The notes: generated by a model not told the origin, from the sequence alone. DNA of 64,000 nt from Swaminathania salitolerans (GCF_007988945.1 NZ_BJVC01000001.1:682001-746000); one strand, 5' to 3'. Counted from the stretch's first letter, positions 34,410 through 43,357 are shown. Program-made: numbers and translations.

Positions 34410-35201
34410 TCAGGAGAACGGGTCTTCGGGATAGCCGACCCCGACGAGACACAGCCCCTCGGGCGGTGCGGTCGGGCCTGCCTTGCGACGGTCCCGTGCC
34501 TCGAGTACCGATTTCATGCGCTCGACGGGCCAGCGACCGCAACCGACCATCTGTAGCGATCCCGCGAGGTTCCGCACCTGATGATGCAGGAAGGAACGCG
34601 CCGTGGCATCGATATGGATATAGACCCCGCTTCTCGACACATCGAGCCGGTCGAGCGTGCGTACAGGGCCGCTGGCCTGACAGGATGAAGCGCGGAAGGA
34701 TGAGAAGTCGTGACGACCGATCAGGAAGCGGGCTGCGGCATGCATGGCTTCGGCATCCAGCTCGTGCCTGACATGCCAGACGTGATCGAGATCGAGGACG
34801 GGGCGCGTCGGGCGGTTGAGGATCGTATAGCGATAGCTGCGCGACACCGCAGAGAAACGGGCATGCCAGCCCGGTCGGGCCGCGGCCGCGTCCAGCACGG
34901 CGATCCGGTGCGGCTTGAGGTGGAAACTCAGACCGTCGCGGATCTGACGCGCATCGCGGGCGGCCGTTTCGGGAAGATCGAGCTGAACGACCATGGCCGC
35001 GGCATGGACACCGGCATCGGTCCGTCCTGCCGTGGCGGTCATGACCGGCGCATCCGCCACGAGACGCGAAGCCGCATCCTCGAGCCTCTCCTGCACGGAG
35101 ACGCCGTTGTTCTGGCGCTGCCATCCCACCGTGCCCGTCCCGTCATATTCGATACGCAGAGCCCAGCGTGTGTAGCCCGGGGCAGGGCCGTCATTCGCCA
35201 A
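34410..35201 (-). CDS. truA: tRNA pseudouridine(38-40) synthase TruA
   Basis: A TruA of about 263 residues. RIEYDGTGTVGWQRQ, the catalytic Asp in ATAGRTDAGVHA, and YRYTILNRPTRPVL are conserved. It makes pseudouridine at positions 38-40 in the anticodon arm of many tRNAs. No ATG is in frame; a TTG at 35201 with AAAGGG seven bases before it is preferred, and another TTG at 35219 is possible. Both lie inside the end of fmt, so the two are coupled. The ATG in the fmt stop (ATGA) is out of frame with truA. Confidence 0.93.
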   Translation of the reverse strand: MANDGPAPGYTRWALRIEYDGTGTVGWQRQNNGVSVQERLEDAASRLVADAPVMTATAGRTDAGVHAAAMVVQLDLPETAARDARQIRDGLSFHLKPHRIAVLDAAAARPGWHARFSAVSRSYRYTILNRPTRPVLDLDHVWHVRHELDAEAMHAAARFLIGRHDFSSFRASSCQASGPVRTLDRLDVSRSGVYIHIDATARSFLHHQVRNLAGSLQMVGCGRWPVERMKSVLEARDRRKAGPTAPPEGLCLVGVGYPEDPFS

Positions 35202-36141
35202 GGCGCGTCCCTTTCGCAAGCGGCGTGCCGCGCAGAAAGGCCTCGGCAGGCATCATCGCCTTGCCCGGGCGCTGGAGCCGGGTGATGCGCAGGGCGTTGC
35301 TCTCGCCCTCGGTGTTTCTGCCGCAGAGAATTGTGAGTTTGGAATCCAGCGTCGTGCCGGGCGTCATGGCCGCATCATCTGCCAGAGCGTGATCGATCGC
35401 GACCGGTTCGGCCGCCCCGATTTTCAGCACGACCCCGTCGAGCGTGGTGAACGCGCCGGGCCAGGGGGTAAGCCCCCTGATCTGTCGATCGATCGCGGCA
35501 GCGGTGTCGCGCCAGTCGATCCGGCCGCTCTCGCGTGTCAGACGCTCTGCATAGGTCACGCCGTGTTCGGGCTGAGGCGTCGGTGCGAAGGGACGCTGGA
35601 GCGTCTCGAGCAGCAACTCGGCACCCAGCAGCGAAAGCCTGTCATGCAGGCCGGATGCGGTCTCCCGGGGCGAGAGGTCGATGGCGGCTTCGGCCAGGAC
35701 GTCTCCCGTATCGAGGCCGGCATCCATCTGCATGATGGAAACGCCGCTTCTCCCGTCACCTGCGAGAATGGCGGACTGGATCGGAGATGCGCCGCGCCAG
35801 CGTGGAAGAAGGCTCGCATGGACGTTGAGGCAGCCCAGACGCGGTGCGTCGAGCATCGTCTGCGGCAGGATGAGACCATAGGCGACCACGATCGCGAGAT
35901 CCGCATCGAGGGCCCGGAAGAACGCGTGCTCTGCGACGTCGTGGCGCAGGCGGGTCGGACAGCGTACCGGAATGCCCGCGGCCTCGGCGGCGCGATGCAC
36001 GGGAGAGGGACGCAATGCCTTGCCCCGTCCCGCCGGGCGGGGCGGCTGGGTATAGACCTGAACGATTTCGTGCTGCTGCGCACGCAGGGCTTCGAGGACG
36101 GGCACCGCGAAATCGGGCGTTCCCATGAAGACGAGGCGCAT
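35191..36141 (-). CDS. fmt: Methionyl-tRNA formyltransferase
   Basis: A 316-residue formyltransferase. RLVFMGTPDFAVPVLEAL opens it, the formyl-transfer site shows CLNVHASLLPRWRGASPIQ and MDAGLDTGDVL, and the C-terminal OB-like domain (RGLTPWPGAFTTL) binds tRNA. It formylates initiator Met-tRNA. It follows def by 4 bases and overlaps truA, forming a def-fmt-truA translation/modification unit on the minus strand. Confidence 0.96.
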   Translation of the reverse strand: MRLVFMGTPDFAVPVLEALRAQQHEIVQVYTQPPRPAGRGKALRPSPVHRAAEAAGIPVRCPTRLRHDVAEHAFFRALDADLAIVVAYGLILPQTMLDAPRLGCLNVHASLLPRWRGASPIQSAILAGDGRSGVSIMQMDAGLDTGDVLAEAAIDLSPRETASGLHDRLSLLGAELLLETLQRPFAPTPQPEHGVTYAERLTRESGRIDWRDTAAAIDRQIRGLTPWPGAFTTLDGVVLKIGAAEPVAIDHALADDAAMTPGTTLDSKLTILCGRNTEGESNALRITRLQRPGKAMMPAEAFLRGTPLAKGTRLGE

Positions 36142-36145
36142 CGGC

Positions 36146-36691
36146 TCAGCGTCCTTTCTGTTCCTTGGCCAGCCGGCGCATGATCATGTTGCGCTTGAGC
36201 TTCGAGAGATGGTCCACGAACAGGATCCCGTCGAGATGATCGATCTCATGCTGCAGGCAGGTCGCGAGCAGATCGTCGGCATCCATCTCCTCGATGACGC
36301 CATCCAGGGTCCGGTAGCGCATACGCACGCCGACGGGTCGCACCACTTCGGCATACTGGTTGGGCAGGGACAGGCAACCTTCCTCCCGTGCGGCAAGCTG
36401 CTCCGTCTCCTCGATGATTTCGGGGTTGATCAGCACCAGCGGGTTCCGCTCGCCCTCATCGGCGACATCGACGAGGGCGAAGCGCAGGCCGAGGCCGATC
36501 TGGGGGGCGGCGAGACCGATCCCGGGCGCCTTGTACATGGCCGAGAACATTCCGGGCAGGGTCGCACGGACGAGCGCCATGTCCTCCGGGGTCACTTCGC
36601 GCGCAACGGCACGCAGCACGGGCTGGGGCGCGACGAGAATGGGGGTCGGGGCGACGGACTCGATGTCCGCGAGAAAAGGGAGCGCAGTCAT
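36146..36691 (-). CDS. def: Peptide deformylase
   Basis: A 181-residue metallopeptidase with all three motifs: GIGLAAPQIG (about 57-66), EGCLSLPNQ (about 104-112, Cys metal ligand) and QHEIDHLDG (about 147-155, two His ligands and catalytic Glu). It removes formyl groups from nascent proteins. The ATG at 36691 is supported by homology; 39 upstream codons are not. Confidence 0.96.
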   Translation of the reverse strand: MTALPFLADIESVAPTPILVAPQPVLRAVAREVTPEDMALVRATLPGMFSAMYKAPGIGLAAPQIGLGLRFALVDVADEGERNPLVLINPEIIEETEQLAAREEGCLSLPNQYAEVVRPVGVRMRYRTLDGVIEEMDADDLLATCLQHEIDHLDGILFVDHLSKLKRNMIMRRLAKEQKGR

Positions 36692-36781
36692 GATGCCGGG
36701 ATGTAGTCGGTCATGCGCCGGAAAACCAGTTCGTATTGACGGTTTTCGATGCAACGACCGGGATTCCCGAAGGGCGCTTCG

Positions 36782-36810
36782 CTTGCGTTCATGCCCAAAC
36801 ATGCTCATAT
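36782..36810 (+). promoter_or_regulatory. Candidate sigma-32 (RpoH) promoter of hsp20
   Basis: CTTGCGT (36782-36788) and GCTCATAT (36803-36810) are separated by 14 bases. This resembles the heat-shock consensus CTTGAAA / CCCCATNT in both spacing and most positions. Start of transcription would be near 36817. Confidence 0.45.
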
Positions 36811-36880
36811 CGGGCGCGGGTACCCGATGCCTCTTCGAGGGTCGATCCTATCCTATCGTCTCGCTCCTGGAGGAGGCTGC
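36811..36880 (+). promoter_or_regulatory. ROSE-like RNA thermometer candidate in hsp20 leader
   Basis: The last 20 nt before the ATG read TCGCTCCTGGAGGAGGCTGC. A UCGCU element (36861-36865) fits the conserved UYGCU of ROSE thermometers. CUCC (36864-36867) can pair with GGAG (36872-36875) around a UGGA tetraloop, hiding the ribosome site, with a G-G opposition (36863/36876) as in ROSE. Only the terminal hairpin was folded by eye. Confidence 0.45.
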
Positions 36881-37378
36881 ATGTCAGGCCGACTGTTCAC
36901 GTCACCCATGTTTCTCGGTTTCGATCACCTCGAGCAGATGCTCGAGCGCGCGTCGAAAACCGCTTCGGACGGCTATCCTCCCTATAATATCGAGCAGCTC
37001 AACCAGACGACACTGCGGATCACGCTCGCTGTCGCCGGTTTCGTCATGGACGATCTCCAGATCACGCAGGAGGACAACCAGCTCGTCATTCGCGGCCGTC
37101 AGACGGATGACAGCCAGGGGCGTGTCTTCCTCCATCGCGGGATTGCCGCGCGACAGTTCCAGAAAGCCTTCGTTCTGGCAGAAAATATCGAGATCGGCGA
37201 AGCGTGGCTTGACAACGGGCTGTTGCATATCGATCTCTTCCGTCCCCAGCCGGAAGTCCGCGTCAAGCGCATCGAGATAAGCGCAGGACGCCGGGACCGA
37301 TCCATGGCCCGCACCACCCATATCGAGGTTCCAAAGCCGCGCCGCACGCGCGCCATCCGCGATCTCGACGACGAATGA
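36881..37378 (+). CDS. Small heat shock protein, Hsp20 family
   Basis: A 165-residue alpha-crystallin-type chaperone. PMFLGFDHLEQMLERA is the typical N-terminal start in alphaproteobacterial IbpA/HspD-like proteins; YPPYNIEQLN, LAVAGFVMDDLQI, the AFVLAENIEIGEAWLDNGLL stretch (split A-F to L) and IDLFRP cover the crystallin domain at about 30-130. It binds unfolding proteins during heat stress. Its promoter and leader look heat-responsive, and DUF1150 follows, a frequent pairing. Confidence 0.93.
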   Translation: MSGRLFTSPMFLGFDHLEQMLERASKTASDGYPPYNIEQLNQTTLRITLAVAGFVMDDLQITQEDNQLVIRGRQTDDSQGRVFLHRGIAARQFQKAFVLAENIEIGEAWLDNGLLHIDLFRPQPEVRVKRIEISAGRRDRSMARTTHIEVPKPRRTRAIRDLDDE

Positions 37379-37454
37379 ACCCGGAACGACCCGCGCCCCG
37401 ATATGGGGGCGAAAAGGGGCGATCCGGCACCGACCTCACAGGATAGATCCAGAT

Positions 37455-37709
37455 ATGACCAAATCAGTTCGTGACGAGGAGACCGGATCGGCGCCCGCGC
37501 CGGTTTCGGATCTGCGCCGTATGACACATCAGGACCTCAAGGATTTCGGCATGAGCAAGCTGGCTTATGTCAAACCCGTGACCTATGAGGGCGAGGCCGC
37601 GTTTGCCATCCACGCAGCGGATGGAACGCCCATGGCGCTCGCCGAAGACCAGTCCAGCGCTTTCGAGGCCATCATCGATCACGAGATGGTCCCGGCCTGG
37701 GTCCACTGA
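37455..37709 (+). CDS. DUF1150 family protein
   Basis: An 84-residue cytoplasmic protein ending AEDQSSAFEAIIDHEMVPAWVH, with GMSKLAYVKPV and FAIHAADGTPMALA in the middle. These match DUF1150, a small family that in alphaproteobacteria usually follows an hsp20 gene. The function is unknown; coexpression with the chaperone is inferred from the 76-base gap and shared strand. Confidence 0.85.
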   Translation: MTKSVRDEETGSAPAPVSDLRRMTHQDLKDFGMSKLAYVKPVTYEGEAAFAIHAADGTPMALAEDQSSAFEAIIDHEMVPAWVH

Positions 37710-37779
37710 GCCGATCCGGCTCCTCCGGGATGCGTATGCCTGAATGCTCAGGCCCGGATGATCGACAAGGGAGACTGAC

Positions 37780-38142
37780 GTGACGTCTAAGAATGCCGAT
37801 ATCGTGCGCTATGGTGAGGAACATCGTCTGAGCGGCGCTGTGCGACATGGCAATACGCTCTATCTCGCGGGGCAGGTTGCAGACGATGCGTCTCTCGATA
37901 CCGAGGGCCAGACGGCGGATATCCTCCGTCAGATCGATGCGATCCTGGCCGAGGCCGGTACCGACAAGACCCGTCTGCTCTCCGTTCAGGTATTCCTGAC
38001 CGATATCACCGAGGTCGATTCGATGAACCGGGCCTGGGATGCCTGGCTCGATCACGATCACAAACCGGCGCGCGCGACCGTCGAGGCACGTCTCGTTGAT
38101 CCCGACTGGGCTGTGGAAATCACGGCAATCGCAGCGCTCTGA
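37780..38142 (+). CDS. RidA/YjgF family enamine/imine deaminase-like protein
   Basis: A 120-residue Rid-family protein. VRHGNTLYLAGQVADD, TADILRQIDAILAEAG, VQVFLTDITEV and the C-terminal RATVEARLVDPDWAVEI match the trimeric fold, with the Arg that binds substrate carboxylate in PARATVEA. Rid proteins hydrolyse reactive enamines from PLP enzymes. This copy resembles non-RidA subfamilies, so activity is uncertain. GTG start with AAGGGAGA upstream. A short G+C hairpin (38159-38174) separates it from convergent rpoN. Confidence 0.85.
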   Translation: MTSKNADIVRYGEEHRLSGAVRHGNTLYLAGQVADDASLDTEGQTADILRQIDAILAEAGTDKTRLLSVQVFLTDITEVDSMNRAWDAWLDHDHKPARATVEARLVDPDWAVEITAIAAL

Positions 38143-38218
38143 CGGGCGGGAACCGGAAGGCGCGCGATCGCGCCCCCGTATCCCCCGGGGCGCCGTGTCC
38201 GTCACAGGACCGGGGGTC

Positions 38219-39745
38219 TCAACCGGCAAGGCCTTTCCTGTCCCTGCGTCTGCGTGCCGATCCCGGAATGCCGAGCGCCTCGCGATATTTCGCCACGGTG
38301 CGTCTCTGTATGGCGATGCCCGATGCCTGGAGGGTTCGGGTAACGTCCTCGTCGGAGAGGATATTTTCCGGTGTCTCGTTCAGGATGAGCCGTCTTATGC
38401 GCGCCTGAATGGCCGCGGCGCCCAGTCGGGTCTCGTTCGTCCCGTCTTCTGCGGATCTGCGGGACTCACCGGGCGATGCGCCCGGATCGTGCGCATCATT
38501 TGAATCCCGGTCAGGAACAGCGACTGCCGGGGCATGACCTTGGCCAGGCGCAGAGGAAAAGAACCGGCGGAGCGGCAGGACGCCACGCGGTGTTCCGATG
38601 AAACGCGTCGCGGTCAGGCGGCTTACCGTACTCTCGTGCAATCCCGTCCGTTCGGCGACATCCCTCAGCGTCAGGCGGCGCAGTTCCGACTCGCCATCTT
38701 GCAGGAAGCGGGCCTGATGTCTGACGATCGCGCCGCCGACCAGAAGAATGCTGCGCGCCCGCTGTTCGACGGCATGCAGTGTCGCTTCGGCTTCTTCCTT
38801 CTTCTCCCGTGCATAGCCCCGATCCACGTCGTTGCCCTGCAGGAGACGGGCGTAGAGGGCCCCGTCGATCTCGAGGCGTGGCCAGCTTCGCGGGTCGAGC
38901 CTGACGACCAGACGCCCGTCACGGGGAAAGACATGCAGGTCCGGCAAAATCGTCTGGGGTTCCGGGGTGAAGGCCGCTCCGGGCCGGGGGGTGCATCTGC
39001 GCAGCTCCGCGAGAAGATCGGCATAGTCTCCGGCGTCGAGCTGACAGGCCTTGCGAAGGCGAAGATGCTCTCCCTTCGCGAGCCAGTCGAGATGGGCAAG
39101 CAGACAGGAAACGGCGGGATCGTAGCGGTTCTTCTCGCGAAACTGCGCGGCGAGGCATTCCTCGAGCGTCAGCGCGAAACACCCGACCGGGTCGAACTGC
39201 ATCATGATCCGGCGGATGGCGTCCAGTCGCTCCCCGCTTGCGCCGCATTCGGCAGCAAGCGCGGCCGGGGGCGAGGAGAGACGCCCGCTTTCATCGAGCG
39301 CAGAAAGCAAGGCAAGGGCGATGCGCCTGTCGTCGCTGTCGGAAAAGGCGAGGGCGATCTGCCCGGCCATGACCGCCTCGAGCGAAGGGGCAGACGGAGC
39401 GACCCCGGATGCGCGTCCCTCGGCGTCCGGGACCGTGTCCGCGCGTCCGTGAGAGCGCGCATCGGGGCCGGGCAACGCGCCGTCTTCGTATTCCCCGGTC
39501 TCCTCGCGGCTTTGTGCGTCGCGCCTTTCGGGCGGGGCAGGGAATGGGGAAGGGAACGGGGCAGGATATGACGAGGGATCGAGCGAAGGTGGCGTGACAA
39601 TCAGGAGCGGATTCGTCTCCGCCAGGGCGGTGAGCGTCCCGAGAAGTTCCTGATTGGACTGGGCAAGAAGCGAGACGGCCTGCCGGAGGCGGGCCGACAT
39701 GACAGGACCGGCCCGCTGGCGTGCCTGTAAGCCGAGCCGCGTCAA
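38219..39745 (-). CDS. rpoN: RNA polymerase sigma-54 factor
   Basis: A 508-residue sigma-54. Region I (LRQAVSLLAQSNQELLGTL) is at the N-terminus, a Pro/Glu-rich region II follows (about 50-125), the core-binding part spans to about 330, the helix-turn-helix contains HESTVSRLTATRF, and the RpoN box RRTVAKYREALGI is near the C-terminus. It directs activator-dependent transcription at -24/-12 promoters. The start is TTG, required to keep region I complete. It follows lptB by 6 bases, the usual alphaproteobacterial link. Confidence 0.95.
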   Translation of the reverse strand: MTRLGLQARQRAGPVMSARLRQAVSLLAQSNQELLGTLTALAETNPLLIVTPPSLDPSSYPAPFPSPFPAPPERRDAQSREETGEYEDGALPGPDARSHGRADTVPDAEGRASGVAPSAPSLEAVMAGQIALAFSDSDDRRIALALLSALDESGRLSSPPAALAAECGASGERLDAIRRIMMQFDPVGCFALTLEECLAAQFREKNRYDPAVSCLLAHLDWLAKGEHLRLRKACQLDAGDYADLLAELRRCTPRPGAAFTPEPQTILPDLHVFPRDGRLVVRLDPRSWPRLEIDGALYARLLQGNDVDRGYAREKKEEAEATLHAVEQRARSILLVGGAIVRHQARFLQDGESELRRLTLRDVAERTGLHESTVSRLTATRFIGTPRGVLPLRRFFSSAPGQGHAPAVAVPDRDSNDAHDPGASPGESRRSAEDGTNETRLGAAAIQARIRRLILNETPENILSDEDVTRTLQASGIAIQRRTVAKYREALGIPGSARRRRDRKGLAG

Positions 39746-39751
39746 GAGAGA

Positions 39752-40528
39752 TCAGAGGGAGAAGTTTTCTCCCAGATAGACGCGCCGCACGTCTTCATTG
39801 GCCACGATTTCCTCCGGCACGCCCTCCATCAGGACCTGTCCGCTATGCATGATATAGGCGCGGTCGATCACTTCAAGCGTTTCACGAACGTTATGATCCG
39901 TGATGAGCACGCCGATTCCGCGATCCTTGAGATGGGAGACGAGATCGCGGATTTCGCTCACGGCTATCGGATCGATGCCCGCGAGAGGTTCGTCCAGCAG
40001 GACGTAATTGGGCTGGCTCGCCAGAGCCCGTGCGATTTCGAGCCGGCGCCGCTCGCCGCCCGAAAGGGCGAGGGAGGGAGAGTGGCGCAGATGGGATATT
40101 CCGAACTCGGCAAGAAGCCCGTCGAGCATCGTCTGACGCCGCTCGTAATCGGGCTCGACGACTTCGAGCGCGGCGAGAATATTCTGCTCGACATTCAGCC
40201 CGCGGAAGATGCTGGCCTCCTGGGGGAGATAACCGATCCCGAGGCGGGCGCGTCTGTACATCGGCAGCTGGGTGATATCGGCCCCATCCAGTGTGATGGT
40301 GCCGGTATCGGGCTGCACCAGCCCCACGATCATGTAGAAGCTCGTGGTCTTTCCGGCGCCATTGGGGCCGAGCAGGCCGACCGCCTCACCACGCTGCACC
40401 CGCAGGGAGACATCGCGCACAACCTGTCGCTTCTTGTAGCTCTTGCCGATTCCATGCGCGATCAGGCCCGTCGTGACGGCAGGGTCGTCATGGATCTCGT
40501 GCAGAACCAGGGTTTCCGCGTCGTTCAT
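39752..40528 (-). CDS. lptB: LPS export ABC transporter ATPase LptB
   Basis: A 258-residue ABC ATPase. Walker A GPNGAGKTT (about 54-62), Q-loop region YLPQEASIFRGL typical of LptB, signature LALSGGERRRLEIARAL, and Walker B YVLLDEPLAGIDPI are present. It powers extraction of LPS from the inner membrane with LptFG. The start overlaps the lptA stop (ATGA). Confidence 0.96.
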   Translation of the reverse strand: MNDAETLVLHEIHDDPAVTTGLIAHGIGKSYKKRQVVRDVSLRVQRGEAVGLLGPNGAGKTTSFYMIVGLVQPDTGTITLDGADITQLPMYRRARLGIGYLPQEASIFRGLNVEQNILAALEVVEPDYERRQTMLDGLLAEFGISHLRHSPSLALSGGERRRLEIARALASQPNYVLLDEPLAGIDPIAVSEIRDLVSHLKDRGIGVLITDHNVRETLEVIDRAYIMHSGQVLMEGVPEEIVANEDVRRVYLGENFSL

Positions 40529-41499
40529 CGCTTTACCGCTCCAGGTTTGCTGCTGCCGGCTTCGTTGGGAATCACGAGACCCTCGATCCTCTGGCCCGGC
40601 GCCGGATTCATGATCGCGATGCCTGTCTTCATGTTGACGATGGCCGAGGCGCCGTTGTTCTGGTTCTGCCCGCTCGTGACGTGAACATGGCCGATCAGTC
40701 GCGCCATCTGCGTATCGAAAACATAGACACCCCGATCGCCCGTCGCGGTCTCGTTCGGCGTGCGGAGCAGGACGTGACCCCAGGCATAGGCGCGATCGAG
40801 CTTGGAAGACCGGGCATTTCCGTCATTCGTGTCCGTCTTGCCGGCTCCCGCGGGTGCGGAATCGGGCTTGCTGATGGCGACGAGAACGTCCGCCTTGATG
40901 CGCTTGCCGTCATTGGTCGTGACGGTGGCATCGCCCCGGCCGACCGACATATGGGTCTGGGCGTGATATTCCATGACGTCACGCGCGGTCATGACGTCCT
41001 GAGGGGTGGTCAGGCGCAGATGTTTGCCCGTCATGACCAGGGTCGACTGGTCGATGTCGTAAAGCGCCTTGTCCCCCCAGGCCTGATCGGTGTCGGTATA
41101 GATATGGACATGGCCGATCGCCTCCATGCGGTAGAGCTCCATCGAGCCCCCCATGGAGGAATCCCCGTTCGCCGCGCCGGTCGTATCCGTATCTGTCTTT
41201 CCGGACCCGGTCTCGCCCGTGCCGGTCTCGCCCGTGCTGGCGCCGGGAGCGGGGGCCTTCTTGCGCAGAAAGCCGATGAGCTGGTCCGCATCGATCGTCA
41301 CATTGCCACGAACCGCCCGTGCGCGATCGGCAAAGGTGATGGTCCGTGCGTTCTGGTCGTAGGTCTGGGGACCGGCCGAACTGATATGAACCTGTTCCCC
41401 ATGCGACATGTCGAGCCCCTGGCCTCTGGCGACGGAGGGGCTGAGACAGAGGGCGGTCGTGCAGAAGGCCAGGGCCGGAACGAAGGAGAGGCGACGCAT
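40525..41499 (-). CDS. lptA: LptA/OstA-family periplasmic LPS transport protein
   Basis: A 324-residue protein with a signal peptide (1-26, ending VARGQG) and an OstA fold: ITFADRARAVRGNVTIDADQL, HLRLTTPQDVMTARDVMEY and later strands. It bridges inner- and outer-membrane LPS machinery. It is longer than E. coli LptA (185) because of a low-complexity Thr/Gly/Glu insert near residues 85-115, which includes a tandemly duplicated five-residue unit, and a C-terminal extension. Start and stop overlap lptC and lptB. Confidence 0.88.
   Translation of the reverse strand: MRRLSFVPALAFCTTALCLSPSVARGQGLDMSHGEQVHISSAGPQTYDQNARTITFADRARAVRGNVTIDADQLIGFLRKKAPAPGASTGETGTGETGSGKTDTDTTGAANGDSSMGGSMELYRMEAIGHVHIYTDTDQAWGDKALYDIDQSTLVMTGKHLRLTTPQDVMTARDVMEYHAQTHMSVGRGDATVTTNDGKRIKADVLVAISKPDSAPAGAGKTDTNDGNARSSKLDRAYAWGHVLLRTPNETATGDRGVYVFDTQMARLIGHVHVTSGQNQNNGASAIVNMKTGIAIMNPAPGQRIEGLVIPNEAGSSKPGAVKR
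41207..41236 (-). repeat. 15-bp in-frame tandem duplication in lptA
   Basis: CCGGTCTCGCCCGTG occurs twice, identical and head to tail, encoding a repeated TGETG unit in the low-complexity loop of LptA. Confidence 0.9.
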
Positions 41500-42326
41500 C
41501 AGGGAGCCTTGTGTGCGGGTGAGGGCAGGGCATCCTGCCGGTCGTCATTGCGCACGACGCGCTGCGGCCCTGTGAATTGCAGCAGATTGGCGTGCTGGTC
41601 GATAAAATAGCCTTGTGCGTCCAGGATGCCAAACGGTCCCTCGGCATGAACCCAGTCATTCGATGCGATGACGCCGCGATGCAGATCGATATCGGCGGTC
41701 AGACCGTTCAGCAGGGTGCCGTCATCGCGATAGAGAACGACGTGCCCCGTCAGGCCGAGGGTCTGCTCATGCTGCATGTACACCCCCTTATCCGCCCGGA
41801 TCTCGGCCCAGCCGCCACCGGCCATATGGGTATCGGCCACAGGATCGACGAGATCGATCCGGTCGGGGCCATTCTGATGGGCGACGCGTGCCGTGATCAT
41901 GTAGGGCCGGTTATGGGCGTCGAGACCGCGATAGACCGCCCCTTCGAGATTGCCGCTCTCGACATGCATCCGCGCCATTTCCTGCATGACGGCGCGGTTG
42001 GCGCTCAGCCAGCGGGCGATTTCGGGCCATACGGCGATCGACCCGAGAAGCAGGGCCGCCAGAGCTGGAAGCGCCCATTTGGCGGTGTCCAGCATCTTGC
42101 GTCGCGAGGCGAGATCGGCGGAACTCGGGATATCGCGCTGACGCGATTCTCCCTGTTCGCGCATGGCTTCGCGCAGGGCTGCGAGTTTTTCCGCATCCCG
42201 GGCGAAATCCTCGCGTCTGGGACGCTGCGGTTTTCCGTCATGTGCCGTATCGGGACGCGCCGCATCGGCGGGCGTGGAGTCCGGCCGCGCGGATTCGGGG
42301 GGCGACTCTCCGGAAGCGGTACTCAT
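41499..42326 (-). CDS. lptC: LPS export ABC transporter periplasmic protein LptC
   Basis: A 275-residue bitopic protein. A charged, Pro-rich cytoplasmic N-terminus of about 85 residues precedes one membrane segment (WALPALAALLLGSIAVWP, about 82-100) and a periplasmic OstA-like beta-jellyroll (MEMARMH-type strand, PYMITARVA, DKGVYMQHEQTLGLTG). LptC passes LPS from LptB2FG to LptA. The N-terminal extension is longer than in E. coli. It overlaps kdsD by ATGA and shares bases with lptA. Confidence 0.9.
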   Translation of the reverse strand: MSTASGESPPESARPDSTPADAARPDTAHDGKPQRPRREDFARDAEKLAALREAMREQGESRQRDIPSSADLASRRKMLDTAKWALPALAALLLGSIAVWPEIARWLSANRAVMQEMARMHVESGNLEGAVYRGLDAHNRPYMITARVAHQNGPDRIDLVDPVADTHMAGGGWAEIRADKGVYMQHEQTLGLTGHVVLYRDDGTLLNGLTADIDLHRGVIASNDWVHAEGPFGILDAQGYFIDQHANLLQFTGPQRVVRNDDRQDALPSPAHKAP

Positions 42327-43357
42327 GCGATTCCCGTGCGGAGAAGGTCGTGAAGATGGATGATTCCTGCGGGACGACCTTCGTCATCGAGCACGAACAG
42401 GCTGTTGATGGCCTTGCGCCGCGCCGTCATGAGGTGGATGACCTCCTGCGCGAGCATGTCGCCGCGCGTGGTGATCGGCGCATGATTCATGATCTCGCGG
42501 GCACATGTGGTGGTGAGGTCGCGATCGAGTGCGGGGCGAAGATCGCCATCGCTGATCAGCCCGATCAGAATGCCTCCCTCGTCGAGAATGCCAATACAGC
42601 CGAAAGCCTTCCGCGTCATTTCGATGATCACGCTGGAAAGCGTCATGTCCGGCGTGCCGAGCGGCAGCGAGTCGCCGGTATGCATCAGCTTTGCGACCGG
42701 ACGGAGCAACGCGCCGAGTTTACCCCCGGGATGGAAGGCACCGAAATCATTGGCGGTGAAGCCGCGTCGCTCGAGAAGGGCGATGGCGAGGGCATCGCCA
42801 AGGGCGAGCTGCATGATCGTGCTGGTGGTCGGCGCGAGGCCCATCGGACAGGCTTCGGGTGCGCGCGGCAGCGGAAGCACGATCGTGCTGGCTTTTGCGA
42901 GGGTGGAGCCGGTCGAGGCTGTCATCCCGATGACGGGGAGCGCATGACGGGCCGCATGTTCGAGCAGGGCCGCGAGTTCGCTCGTCTCGCCCGATTGCGA
43001 GATCAGGAGAATCACGTCGTTCGTGTCGATCATCCCGAGATCGCCATGGGCGGCCTCTGCGGGATGGACGAAAAAGGCGGGAGTCCCGGTTGAGGCCAGT
43101 GTCGCCTGGATCTTCCTGCCGATATGCCCCGATTTGCCTATGCCGCTCACGACGACATGGCCGCGCCCGCATGCGATACATGCGACGGCTTCGGCGAATG
43201 CGGCGCCGAGTGCCTCGGAAGGGGCCAGTGCGCCCTGCAGGGCGCTCAGTCCCGCAATTTCGGCCGCAAGTGTCGATTGGGCGCTCGTGAGCGTCGGGAG
43301 CGAGGCCAGATCTGCAGGACTGCCTGGTTCGAAACCGGAGAGGGGAAACTCGGTCAT
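42323..43357 (-). CDS. kdsD: D-arabinose 5-phosphate isomerase, KdsD/KpsF type
   Basis: A 344-residue enzyme. The SIS domain shows GRGHVVVSGIGKSGHIGRKI, FFVHPAEAAHGDLGMI and LISQSGETSELA; two CBS domains follow from about 215 (MHTGDSLPLGTPD and ARE.MNHAPI). It converts ribulose 5-phosphate to arabinose 5-phosphate for Kdo synthesis, fitting the LPS-export neighbours. It is first of the kdsD-lptC-lptA-lptB-rpoN unit, 76 bases after rnd. Confidence 0.94.
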   Translation of the reverse strand: MTEFPLSGFEPGSPADLASLPTLTSAQSTLAAEIAGLSALQGALAPSEALGAAFAEAVACIACGRGHVVVSGIGKSGHIGRKIQATLASTGTPAFFVHPAEAAHGDLGMIDTNDVILLISQSGETSELAALLEHAARHALPVIGMTASTGSTLAKASTIVLPLPRAPEACPMGLAPTTSTIMQLALGDALAIALLERRGFTANDFGAFHPGGKLGALLRPVAKLMHTGDSLPLGTPDMTLSSVIIEMTRKAFGCIGILDEGGILIGLISDGDLRPALDRDLTTTCAREIMNHAPITTRGDMLAQEVIHLMTARRKAINSLFVLDDEGRPAGIIHLHDLLRTGIA

